DNA from: Desulfocapsaceae bacterium
GTDB lineage: Bacteria > Desulfobacterota > Desulfobulbia > Desulfobulbales > Desulfocapsaceae
Assembly (NCBI GenBank): GCA_031292275.1
Contig: JARLHL010000018.1
Coordinates: 1 to 62,666 of the forward strand
Direction: 5' to 3'
DNA: 62,666 nt
Below, piece after piece: positions 17,586-25,486 of the stretch (position 1 is the stretch's first letter; the number at the start of each line of letters is the position of its first letter). A program made the position numbers and the translations under genes. The notes below the pieces were generated by a model that was not told the origin of the DNA, searched no databases, and was given only the letters and a program-made list of their open reading frames with translations.

Positions 17586-18641
17586 ATGAACGATACTATA
17601 GAGTGTTTCAAGATAAACGAACTTCCCGCGAAATACCGGCAAATATGGGAGGATCTGGTGCAGACGTGCGGAGCATGCCGCAACGCATTCCTGACCCCCT
17701 TGTTTTGTGATGCAGTGGCAGCAGCCGGGTCGGATGTCCGTACTGTGATAGTTCTGAGACATGGGCAGGCCCACAGCATATTACCCTATCAGATGAAACC
17801 GGGGATTTTGGGAAAGCTTGGAGTCGCAGAACGTGTTGGTGGTGAGATGAGTGACTATTTTGGCATAGTCACGAAGGATGAAATGCATTTTGATGTTGCT
17901 GCCCTGTTGCGTTCAGCTCGTATTTCAGCTCTGGAATTCTCTCATCTTGGCGAAACGCAGTCTACATACGGACTATATGGAGAATCACCTCGCAAAGGCC
18001 TTACTATTGACCTTGGGGCCTCGGAAGATAATTACTGGAGAAGCCTGCAGGCTTCAAATAAAAAACTCACTTCTGATACGGAACGGCGGTTTCGCAAACT
18101 CATTGCTGATTATGGTCCTGTGCAATTTGAACTGCAGTCATCTCGGCCTGATGATGATCTTAAGTCTTTGATTAAACATAAAATCAAACAGTATAGACGC
18201 ACCGGAAATATGGGAGCCGTGCTCTTTCAACAGAAGAATATCGATCTGCTTTTCCGTCTCCTCAGAGTAAATGCGCGTGAATGTACTGGGTATATCAGTG
18301 TGCTCAAGATCGGGGACCGTTTGATTGCAGGGCATTTTGGATTGCTCTGTTATGGCACCTTGCACTACTGGTTCCCAGTTTATGACCAGGAATTTCATTC
18401 TTATTCACCTGGAAGATTATTGCTGATGCACCTTCTGCGGGAAGGGCTGTCGGCGGGAATCAGGAGGATTGATCGCGGAGAAGGCGATGCGGCCTATAAA
18501 AGGGATTTTGCAAATTGTGAACAAATTTACTACAAAGGAGTCTGGACTGCGGGATATGTAAGAAGTATGCTGGGATATCTGGCATTACAGGCAACATGGA
18601 GCATCAATGAGAGACTCAAGAAAAAACTGAGTTGCAGTTAA
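17586..18641 (+). CDS. GNAT/BioF2-like (CelD/FemAB-related) acyltransferase
   Basis: 351 residues. The C-terminal half shows the GNAT_6/BioF2 pattern: TGYISVLKIGDRLIAGHFG, Y-S-P-G-R-L-L-L-M-H-L-L and IDRGEGDAAYKRDFAN. Such proteins occur in exosortase loci and transfer an acyl or amino acid group, usually to an amino group. It is distinct from the FemAB-type protein at 9721, giving this locus two enzymes of this broad class. It starts 11 nt after the pyruvyl transferase. Substrate unknown. Confidence 0.75.
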   Translation: MNDTIECFKINELPAKYRQIWEDLVQTCGACRNAFLTPLFCDAVAAAGSDVRTVIVLRHGQAHSILPYQMKPGILGKLGVAERVGGEMSDYFGIVTKDEMHFDVAALLRSARISALEFSHLGETQSTYGLYGESPRKGLTIDLGASEDNYWRSLQASNKKLTSDTERRFRKLIADYGPVQFELQSSRPDDDLKSLIKHKIKQYRRTGNMGAVLFQQKNIDLLFRLLRVNARECTGYISVLKIGDRLIAGHFGLLCYGTLHYWFPVYDQEFHSYSPGRLLLMHLLREGLSAGIRRIDRGEGDAAYKRDFANCEQIYYKGVWTAGYVRSMLGYLALQATWSINERLKKKLSCS

Positions 18642-18656
18642 AATCAGGCCAACCAA

Positions 18657-19850
18657 ATGGATATATCGTCTCATCGGGAGAGGGAAAAGGCATGCGGTGA
18701 AAGTCAAGGTATGCGTGCCACCAGAAAAACGCATATTTTACACATTGTCAATTCGTTACAAGTGGGAGGGATGGAGCAGGTCGTTGTCAACATCATAAAT
18801 GAACTTGATCCATTCAGATACCGCCATTCAATTTGCTGCATTCAATCAACAGGTCCAATGGTGGATCGAATCAGCTTCCCAGTAAAAATATATACAATTG
18901 GGAAGAAGGCCGGTCCGGATTATTTGATTCCGTTCAAGATTGCCCGGATCATCAGAAAAATCGATCCGGACGTCGTTCATACGCGGAACTGGGGCGCTGT
19001 AGACGGGGTTCTTGGTGCAATACTTGCCGGGGTGAAAGCTGTTGTGCATGACGAACACGGGCGTGATGCGGCTGATCCGGACGGCATCAATGTTAAGCGG
19101 CGTTTTATCAGAAAAGCTCTCAGCTACAGGATATGTCGTTTTATTCCGGTTTCGGCCGATCTTGAGAAATGGTTGGTTGATGTTGTAGGAATAGCACCGG
19201 CAAAGGTGCAAAAAATACACAATGGTGTGGATACCATGCTTTTTCACCCCGCTGATGACAGGGGTGAGAAGCGGGAAAAATTGGGCATGGAGAACGACTC
19301 CTTTGTGATCGGGTTTGTAGGCCGTCTCGATCCTGTTAAGGATCTTGCAACTCTTTTACGGTCATTTGCGCTTTTTTCTTCAAACTTGCAGCGAAAAACA
19401 TATCTATATGTGGTCGGAAAGGGGAGCGAACTTGAATCGCTGAAAAAATTGTGCAATGAACTCGAGATTTCCTCGAAAGTGTTTTTCGCAGGAGAATGCA
19501 ATGATATTCCCGCAGTTATGCGATGTATTGATATTTTTACCTTGACTTCAATCGCTGAAGGGATTCCCATGACAGTTCTTGAGGCCATGGCATCGGGTTT
19601 GCCTGTGGTCGCAACTGACGTTGGAGGATTGAAGGAGATTGTTGAACCGTATGGTACCGGTTTTCTGACCCCGGCTCGTGGGGTTGAGGAAATTGCCGCA
19701 GCGTTTACTGCCTATGCAAATGATCCTGAGCTTGTATCCTGTCATGGCAAAAATGCTCGAAAAAAGGTAGAAAGGGATTTTTCCATACACTCAATGGTCG
19801 CTCAGTATGATGCTCTTTATATGAGCCTGTTTGCAGGCGGACGGTCTTGA
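18657..19850 (+). CDS. GT4 glycosyltransferase, XrtA/PEP-CTERM-associated (Stp2 type)
   Basis: 397 residues. ILHIVNSLQVGGMEQVVVNI is the family signature near the N-terminus, VGRLDPVKDLATLLRSF starts the donor-binding domain, and AEGIPMTVLEAMASGLPVVATDVGG holds the E-x7-E motif. It corresponds to the second sugar transferase family of XrtA loci. The first ~18 residues (from 18657) are hydrophilic and may not be translated: an alternative ATG at 18711 is also possible, and neither has a strong ribosome site. Confidence 0.88.
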   Translation: MDISSHREREKACGESQGMRATRKTHILHIVNSLQVGGMEQVVVNIINELDPFRYRHSICCIQSTGPMVDRISFPVKIYTIGKKAGPDYLIPFKIARIIRKIDPDVVHTRNWGAVDGVLGAILAGVKAVVHDEHGRDAADPDGINVKRRFIRKALSYRICRFIPVSADLEKWLVDVVGIAPAKVQKIHNGVDTMLFHPADDRGEKREKLGMENDSFVIGFVGRLDPVKDLATLLRSFALFSSNLQRKTYLYVVGKGSELESLKKLCNELEISSKVFFAGECNDIPAVMRCIDIFTLTSIAEGIPMTVLEAMASGLPVVATDVGGLKEIVEPYGTGFLTPARGVEEIAAAFTAYANDPELVSCHGKNARKKVERDFSIHSMVAQYDALYMSLFAGGRS

Positions 19851-19856
19851 CTTTCT

Positions 19857-21125
19857 ATGCGCGATCTCTTAGTGTTTTTGGCACTTCTTGGTGGAATCCC
19901 ATGGTATTTTCTTAATCCGTATTACGGCGTTCTTGCTTTTTTTGTCGTCAGCATCCTGAATCCCCATCGTTACACTTGGGGGGCAGCGTACAGCTTTCCC
20001 TTTGCTCAATACATTGCGTTTGCAACTCTGCTTGGTCTCCTGTTTGGGAGAGGGCTCCGTAATCCATTACCTAAGGAACGGGAAACTGCTATATTATTAG
20101 CTCTTTGGCTGATGTTCCTTGTAAGCAGCCTGTTTTCTCTTAATTCCGATCTTTCAATGAATGAGCTTTCTCGAGTGTCAAAAATTCTTCTTATGACATT
20201 CGTCACCATGTGGGTCTGTTGTTCTCAGGAACGGTTACGGTATCTTTTCTGGGTTATTGCACTCTCAATGGGATTGATTGGCATAAAGGGTGGCCTGTTC
20301 GGGATATTGACAGGGGGCGGGCATACGGTTTTCGGACCGCCGGATTCATTTATCAGTGACAATAATGACGTGGGGCTGGCTTTCAATATTGCCCTGCCGA
20401 TTATTTATCATCTGGCGACATTTGAGAAAACTCTCAGAATGAGAAAAATCATGATGGCCATATTTTTTCTGACAGTTCTGGCCACTATTCTCACTTTTTC
20501 CCGTGGTTCTGCAATAGCGCTTGCCGTCCTTCTCCTCCTTATTTCTCTTGTCAGTAAAAACAAGGTGAGAAACATCCTGACACTCTGCATCCTGGGATTT
20601 TTCTTGTCATTTTTTCTTACCGAGAAATGGACAGAGCGTATGAACACTATTAACACAAGTGATATGAAGGAGGACTCTTCCTTCATGGGGCGTGTCAATG
20701 CGTGGCATAATGCCTGGAATATTGCTGTTGACAGGCCGTTCACCGGAGGGGGATTGGCTATTACCCAGAGTCAGAGGATCTTTGAGAGATATGCGCCTGA
20801 CCCCAACAATTTTCATGCTGCCCACAGCATCTATTTTCAGATGCTTGGAGAGAATGGGTTTGTCGGTCTCATGATCTTTCTCGTGCTCCTCTGTTCACTC
20901 CTTGCAAGTCTGAATAGAGTTCGGCGTAAGTTTGCAGAACATCCTGAGCATCAATGGCTTTCTCATTATGCCGTGGCGATTCAACTCTCACTTATCGGTT
21001 TTATGATCAATGGCTTAACTCTGGGGAGAGCCTATTTTGATCTGGCTTATCTTGTTATTGCCATGGGGATTATGACAAAAACCCTGGCAAGAGCGGTGGA
21101 GAGAGAGCAAGATTCCTTTTCTTGA
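19857..21125 (+). CDS. Exosortase A-associated O-glycosylation ligase / Wzy-like protein
   Basis: 422 residues with about 11 membrane helices. The N-terminus (RDLLVFLALLGGIPWYFLNPYYGVL...NPHRYTWG) is the signature of the putative O-ligase found only with exosortase A. The O-antigen ligase domain includes LTFSRGSAIAL and the large periplasmic loop near FHAAHSIYFQMLGENGFVG. It polymerises repeat units or ligates the glycan to an acceptor; which of the two cannot be told from sequence. It starts 6 nt after the Stp2-type gene. Confidence 0.87.
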   Translation: MRDLLVFLALLGGIPWYFLNPYYGVLAFFVVSILNPHRYTWGAAYSFPFAQYIAFATLLGLLFGRGLRNPLPKERETAILLALWLMFLVSSLFSLNSDLSMNELSRVSKILLMTFVTMWVCCSQERLRYLFWVIALSMGLIGIKGGLFGILTGGGHTVFGPPDSFISDNNDVGLAFNIALPIIYHLATFEKTLRMRKIMMAIFFLTVLATILTFSRGSAIALAVLLLLISLVSKNKVRNILTLCILGFFLSFFLTEKWTERMNTINTSDMKEDSSFMGRVNAWHNAWNIAVDRPFTGGGLAITQSQRIFERYAPDPNNFHAAHSIYFQMLGENGFVGLMIFLVLLCSLLASLNRVRRKFAEHPEHQWLSHYAVAIQLSLIGFMINGLTLGRAYFDLAYLVIAMGIMTKTLARAVEREQDSFS

Positions 21126-21141
21126 AAAAGATTGCAGCGCA

Positions 21142-22326
21142 ATGAACATACTCTATCATCACAGAACTATGGTCGAAGATGCTCAGGGGATTCATATTGC
21201 CGAAATGATTCGTGCATTTGAATTGAATGGTCATCATGTGGAATTATTTTCACTTGTAAAACGCGGTGGACGTGAGCAAAAGGGAGAGGTCTCACTTCTT
21301 GGCAGATTGAAAAGTGCCATGCCGGAGATGATTTTTGAACTGGCGGAAATATCCTATAATCTTTTTGCAATTTTTGCTCTCCTGTTGAAAATTATACGGA
21401 CCAGGCCTGATTTCATCTATGAGCGGTATGCACTCTATAATGCCGCAGGTGTGGTTGTCTCCCGTCTGACCGGAATTCCGGTTGTATTGGAGGTGAATGC
21501 TCCTCTGGCATTTGAAAAACGTCAATATGGCCATCTCAGTTTTCCTCGCCTGGCCGCGTGGTTCGAAAAAATCATATGTTCTTCGGCTACATATACGCTG
21601 ACGGTCACAACACCTTTAAAAAATATTCTGATCGCTGAAGGTGTGCGCCCTGAGAAAGTTATTGTTATGCCGAATGGCATCCGTAAAGAATTATTATTGG
21701 AGTCACCCAATAATCCGGCTTTGAAAGAGTCTCTTGGCATTCCCCGGGATGCCATTGTTTTGGGTTTTGTCGGTTGGTTTCGTCCATGGCATGGTCTGGA
21801 TCGGTTGATTGATTTGTTTTATGCTCAGCAACTTGCGCAACAGGGGGCCTGCCTGCTTCTGGTTGGTGGCGGACCGATCCTCGCACAACTCCAGGCGCAG
21901 GCAGAGAGATTGGGCTTATCCGGCAGATCGGTTTTTTTTACCGGTCCTTTGCCTCATGATTCTGTCTATCAGCATATAAAGGTCTTCGATCTGGCTCTGC
22001 AGCCAAACGTTACGTCATATGCCAGCCCCATGAAAATCTTTGAATACCTTGGCCTGGGAAAGCCTGTTCTTGCCCCTCGTTTTGAAAATATAGAGGAGAT
22101 CCTGACCGACGGCTATAATTCCTGGTTGTGTGACATCAACGATGAGGTCCAGTTCGCAGGTATGATAAAAAATGCCTTAAGCAGTGCGGAGGAGATTCGT
22201 GCGCGCAGTGCGCATGCCCGGGAGACTGTGGTGAGTCGGGATTATTTCTGGGAAGGCAATGCTGTTCGCACTGTTAAGTTGGTTGAGAAGAAGCGGCACA
22301 AAGGAGGGGGGAAGTGTGTGGCATAA
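21142..22326 (+). CDS. GT4 glycosyltransferase, exosortase A-associated
   Basis: 394 residues. N-terminus MNILYHHRTMVEDAQGIHI (H-R-T-x-x-x-D-A-Q-G-I-H) is characteristic of a PEP-CTERM/exosortase A-linked family. The donor-binding half includes LGFVGWFRPWHGLDRLI and SPMKIFEYLGLGKPVLAPR (E-x7-E variant). It overlaps the next gene by 13 nt. Confidence 0.87.
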   Translation: MNILYHHRTMVEDAQGIHIAEMIRAFELNGHHVELFSLVKRGGREQKGEVSLLGRLKSAMPEMIFELAEISYNLFAIFALLLKIIRTRPDFIYERYALYNAAGVVVSRLTGIPVVLEVNAPLAFEKRQYGHLSFPRLAAWFEKIICSSATYTLTVTTPLKNILIAEGVRPEKVIVMPNGIRKELLLESPNNPALKESLGIPRDAIVLGFVGWFRPWHGLDRLIDLFYAQQLAQQGACLLLVGGGPILAQLQAQAERLGLSGRSVFFTGPLPHDSVYQHIKVFDLALQPNVTSYASPMKIFEYLGLGKPVLAPRFENIEEILTDGYNSWLCDINDEVQFAGMIKNALSSAEEIRARSAHARETVVSRDYFWEGNAVRTVKLVEKKRHKGGGKCVA

Positions 22327-24275
22327 CCGGTATATTTCAGCGTAATGGTCAGCCTGTCAATCCCGATGGCCTGATCCGGATGACGCGGACGCTGCTGCAT
22401 CGTGGTCCCGATGAGGAAGGATATTTTGTGAACGCGTCTCCTTCCGCTTCATTGGAGAGGGAGGGGATCCCGATACATTTTCTGCCGGAACCGGCACCGC
22501 TTGCAGCCGGTTGGGTCGGTCTGGGACATCGCAGGCTGAGTATTATTGATCTTAAATCGGGACAGCAGCCACTTTCCAATGAAGACGGCAGCATCTGGAT
22601 AGCCTTTAACGGCGAGATTTATAATTTCCAGGAACTTGCTGCAGAGTTGAAAGGCAGGGGACATCAGTTCCGGACCAACTCTGATACGGAAACCATTGTC
22701 CATGCCTATGAGGAGTACGGTGAACGTTGCGTGGAGAAATTCCGGGGCATGTTTGCCTTTGCCCTCTGGGATAACAGGCGGCAAGAGCTTTTCATTGCCC
22801 GAGACCGTCTCGGCAAAAAGCCGCTTTACTATGCTCTCGAAGACAGTCGCTTCCTTTTTGCCTCGGAAATCAAGGCCATTCTGGATTATCAGGACGTGCC
22901 CCGTACGCTCAATATGCAGGCGCTCTCCGACTATCTCTCTTTGCTGTATATCCCTGCTCCTCAATCTATTTTCACCTCCGTCTGCAAGCTTCCGGCAGCG
23001 CATTATGCCGTTATTACAGCGACAGCCTGCACCATTACCCAGTATTGGGACCTTTCCTTCGAACCGGATGGGCACAGAAGTTCTGAACAGATACAGGAGG
23101 GATTGCTTGAAATCCTGCAGGATGCAACCCGTATGCGCATGATCAGTGAAGTTCCGCTTGGGGCCTTCCTGTCCGGCGGTGTCGATTCATCTGCAGTTGT
23201 TGCCTGTATGTCGAAGGTGTCCAGGGAGCCGGTGAAGACGAACGCCATTGCATTTCCGTATGCACGGTATGATGAATCCGTATACGCCCGTGATATTGCA
23301 AAACGTTTCGGTACCGATCATCAGGAATTCCTGGTTGAGCCGGATGCCGTTTCTGTTATCGAAAAGCTGGCTTGGCACTATGATGAGCCATTTGCCGATC
23401 CTTCTGCAGTGCCAACCTATTATGTATCCAAAATGACCCGCGATCGTGTAACCGTGGCTCTCTCCGGTGATGGCGGCGATGAAAATTTTGCCGGTTACAG
23501 GCGCTATTATTTCGATTGCCTTGAGCAGCGGATCCGGGGACTGCTTCCGGATTCGATACGGCGTTCTTTGTTTGGGACTCTTGGGTTTCTCTATCCGAAG
23601 GCCGATTATCTGCCACAGATGTTCCGGGCCAAAACCCTTCTCTCTAATATTGCCCGTGACCCAGCAGAGGCCTACTGCTTTTCCATGAGCGCTTTTAAGG
23701 AGGAGGATAAACGCAGGCTGCTCAAGCCTGAAATCCTGCACGCCCTGCAGGGATACCGCACAGATGACCTTTTTAAGGATTTATACCGTAAGGCGCCTGC
23801 GGTTGACCATCTTTCGAAAATTCAATACATTGATATTAAAACCTATCTTGCCGAGGAAATCCTTACCAAGGTAGATCGTGCCAGCATGGCGGTTTCTCTG
23901 GAGGTGCGCTGCCCGATTCTCGATCACCGTCTCATGGAATATGCCGCCGGAATTCCATCGGACATGAAGCTTGCAGGGAAGGACGGTAAACATATATTCA
24001 AACAGGCCCTGAGCCGTTATCTTCCGGCTGAAACGCTTTGGCGAGAAAAAATGGGTTTCAGTATGCCTGTCAAGGAGTGGTTCCGCCGGGATTTGAAAGA
24101 CTATCTGCATGCTTGCGCTGTCGATGGCCCGGCGACTCATAAGTATCTGAATAGATCGCACCTTGAATCAATGTATCATCAACATGTCAGCGGGCGCCGT
24201 GACTGGACGGCGGAGTTGTGGGCAGTACTGATGCTCAACCTTTGGGATCGCAACTATTCGGGTGATTCCCATTGA
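22314..24275 (+). CDS. Exosortase A system-associated amidotransferase (asparagine synthase-like, class II GATase)
   Basis: 653 residues. The GTG start at 22314 places Cys2 (MCGITGIFQRNG) as the glutaminase nucleophile, and AAGGAGGGGG lies just upstream. The glutaminase domain runs to about residue 210; the synthetase PP-loop is FLSGGVDSSAVVA. Two such amidotransferase families are tied to exosortase A loci; this one fits the first. It probably forms an amide on a uronic acid of the polymer rather than free asparagine, which is inference from context. It overlaps the glycosyltransferase genes on both sides (13 nt and 4 nt). Confidence 0.87.
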   Translation: MCGITGIFQRNGQPVNPDGLIRMTRTLLHRGPDEEGYFVNASPSASLEREGIPIHFLPEPAPLAAGWVGLGHRRLSIIDLKSGQQPLSNEDGSIWIAFNGEIYNFQELAAELKGRGHQFRTNSDTETIVHAYEEYGERCVEKFRGMFAFALWDNRRQELFIARDRLGKKPLYYALEDSRFLFASEIKAILDYQDVPRTLNMQALSDYLSLLYIPAPQSIFTSVCKLPAAHYAVITATACTITQYWDLSFEPDGHRSSEQIQEGLLEILQDATRMRMISEVPLGAFLSGGVDSSAVVACMSKVSREPVKTNAIAFPYARYDESVYARDIAKRFGTDHQEFLVEPDAVSVIEKLAWHYDEPFADPSAVPTYYVSKMTRDRVTVALSGDGGDENFAGYRRYYFDCLEQRIRGLLPDSIRRSLFGTLGFLYPKADYLPQMFRAKTLLSNIARDPAEAYCFSMSAFKEEDKRRLLKPEILHALQGYRTDDLFKDLYRKAPAVDHLSKIQYIDIKTYLAEEILTKVDRASMAVSLEVRCPILDHRLMEYAAGIPSDMKLAGKDGKHIFKQALSRYLPAETLWREKMGFSMPVKEWFRRDLKDYLHACAVDGPATHKYLNRSHLESMYHQHVSGRRDWTAELWAVLMLNLWDRNYSGDSH

Positions 24276-25486
24276 AAATTCTGGTCTTTACAACCGTATT
24301 TCCCAATGAAAAGCAGCCTACCCTGGGGGTGTTTGTCCGTGAGCGGATGTTTAAAGTCGCCAGGCATTGCGAGGTGAAGGTCGTCGCTCCGGTGCCCTGG
24401 TTCCCTTTTATAGAGTTGATTCGGCCGGGTTATCGTCCCAAGGTCCCGTATCTGGAGATCCAGGACGGCATTGAGGTTTATCACCCGCGGTTTTTCAATA
24501 TCCCTGGCGTATGCAAATTTCTTGATGGTTTTTTTTTGTTTCTCTCCTCTTTCTGGACTGTGCGGTCGTTACGCAAAATCTTCGGATTCGATATTATTGA
24601 TTCCCATTTCATTTACCCAGATGCGGTGGGAGCCTGCTGGCTCAGCAGGGTGTTCAACAGGCCTCTGACGGTCACCCTGCGCGAGAGCAACCCGGGGAAG
24701 TTTATCCGCTCTCCTCTGGCCAAGGTTCAGGTGCTCCGGGCCCTTGGCCGCGCCACCAGGGTCTTTTCTGTCTGCACTGCCCTGAAGGATTATTTCCAGG
24801 TCCTGAAGATAGATCCGGGAAAAATGCATGTTGTCCCCAACGGGGTCGATATCGATAAGTTTCGCCAGGCAGAAAAACGGACCGCAAGAAGGCTGCTCGG
24901 GCTGCCTGAATCGGCAAGAATACTTATTACGGTTGGCTGGCTTATAGAAAGAAAGGGTTTTGACCGGGTCATCTCTCTGCTGCCAGAGCTGGCAACAGAA
25001 ATAGATTCTCTCTACTATGTGATGGTAGGCGCTGCACCGGGGGATGGCACCAGTTATGAGAGAAGGCTCCGTTTACTGGTGCAGGAATTGAAACTTGAGA
25101 ATCGGGTTCTCTTTGCGGGCGGTCAGCCCCATGGGGAAATGTACCGGTGGCTGTGCGCTGCGGATGTCTTTGTCCTGCCGACCACCGGCGAGGGCTGGGC
25201 CAATGTCTTCCTGGAGGCCATGGCCTGTGGTCTTCCGGTTGTGACCAGCCGGGTGGGAGGGAATTCGGAAGTTGTCTGTTCCGACGATTACGGGATTCTT
25301 TTTGATCTCGAAAACGCGCATGACCTGTTGCAAGCCATTCGCGCTGCATTGACGAAGACGTGGGATCACGAGAAAATTGTCGCCTATGCGCAGGAGAATA
25401 CCTGGGAGAAAAGGGTCGCTGCGCTTGTTGGGCATTTTGAAACAATTATGCAGGCAGGAGGGGAGGAAAAAAATGAATACTCTTGA
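24272..25486 (+). CDS. GT4 glycosyltransferase
   Basis: 404 residues. MKILVFTTVFPNEKQPTLGVFV opens the acceptor domain; VPNGVDIDKF, TVGWLIERKGFDRVI and PTTGEGWANVFLEAMACG (E-x7-E) mark the donor-binding half. Starts with TTG at 24272 overlapping the TGA of the amidotransferase gene by 4 nt; no other start fits the family N-terminus. Its last 14 nt overlap the next gene. Confidence 0.87.
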   Translation: MKILVFTTVFPNEKQPTLGVFVRERMFKVARHCEVKVVAPVPWFPFIELIRPGYRPKVPYLEIQDGIEVYHPRFFNIPGVCKFLDGFFLFLSSFWTVRSLRKIFGFDIIDSHFIYPDAVGACWLSRVFNRPLTVTLRESNPGKFIRSPLAKVQVLRALGRATRVFSVCTALKDYFQVLKIDPGKMHVVPNGVDIDKFRQAEKRTARRLLGLPESARILITVGWLIERKGFDRVISLLPELATEIDSLYYVMVGAAPGDGTSYERRLRLLVQELKLENRVLFAGGQPHGEMYRWLCAADVFVLPTTGEGWANVFLEAMACGLPVVTSRVGGNSEVVCSDDYGILFDLENAHDLLQAIRAALTKTWDHEKIVAYAQENTWEKRVAALVGHFETIMQAGGEEKNEYS

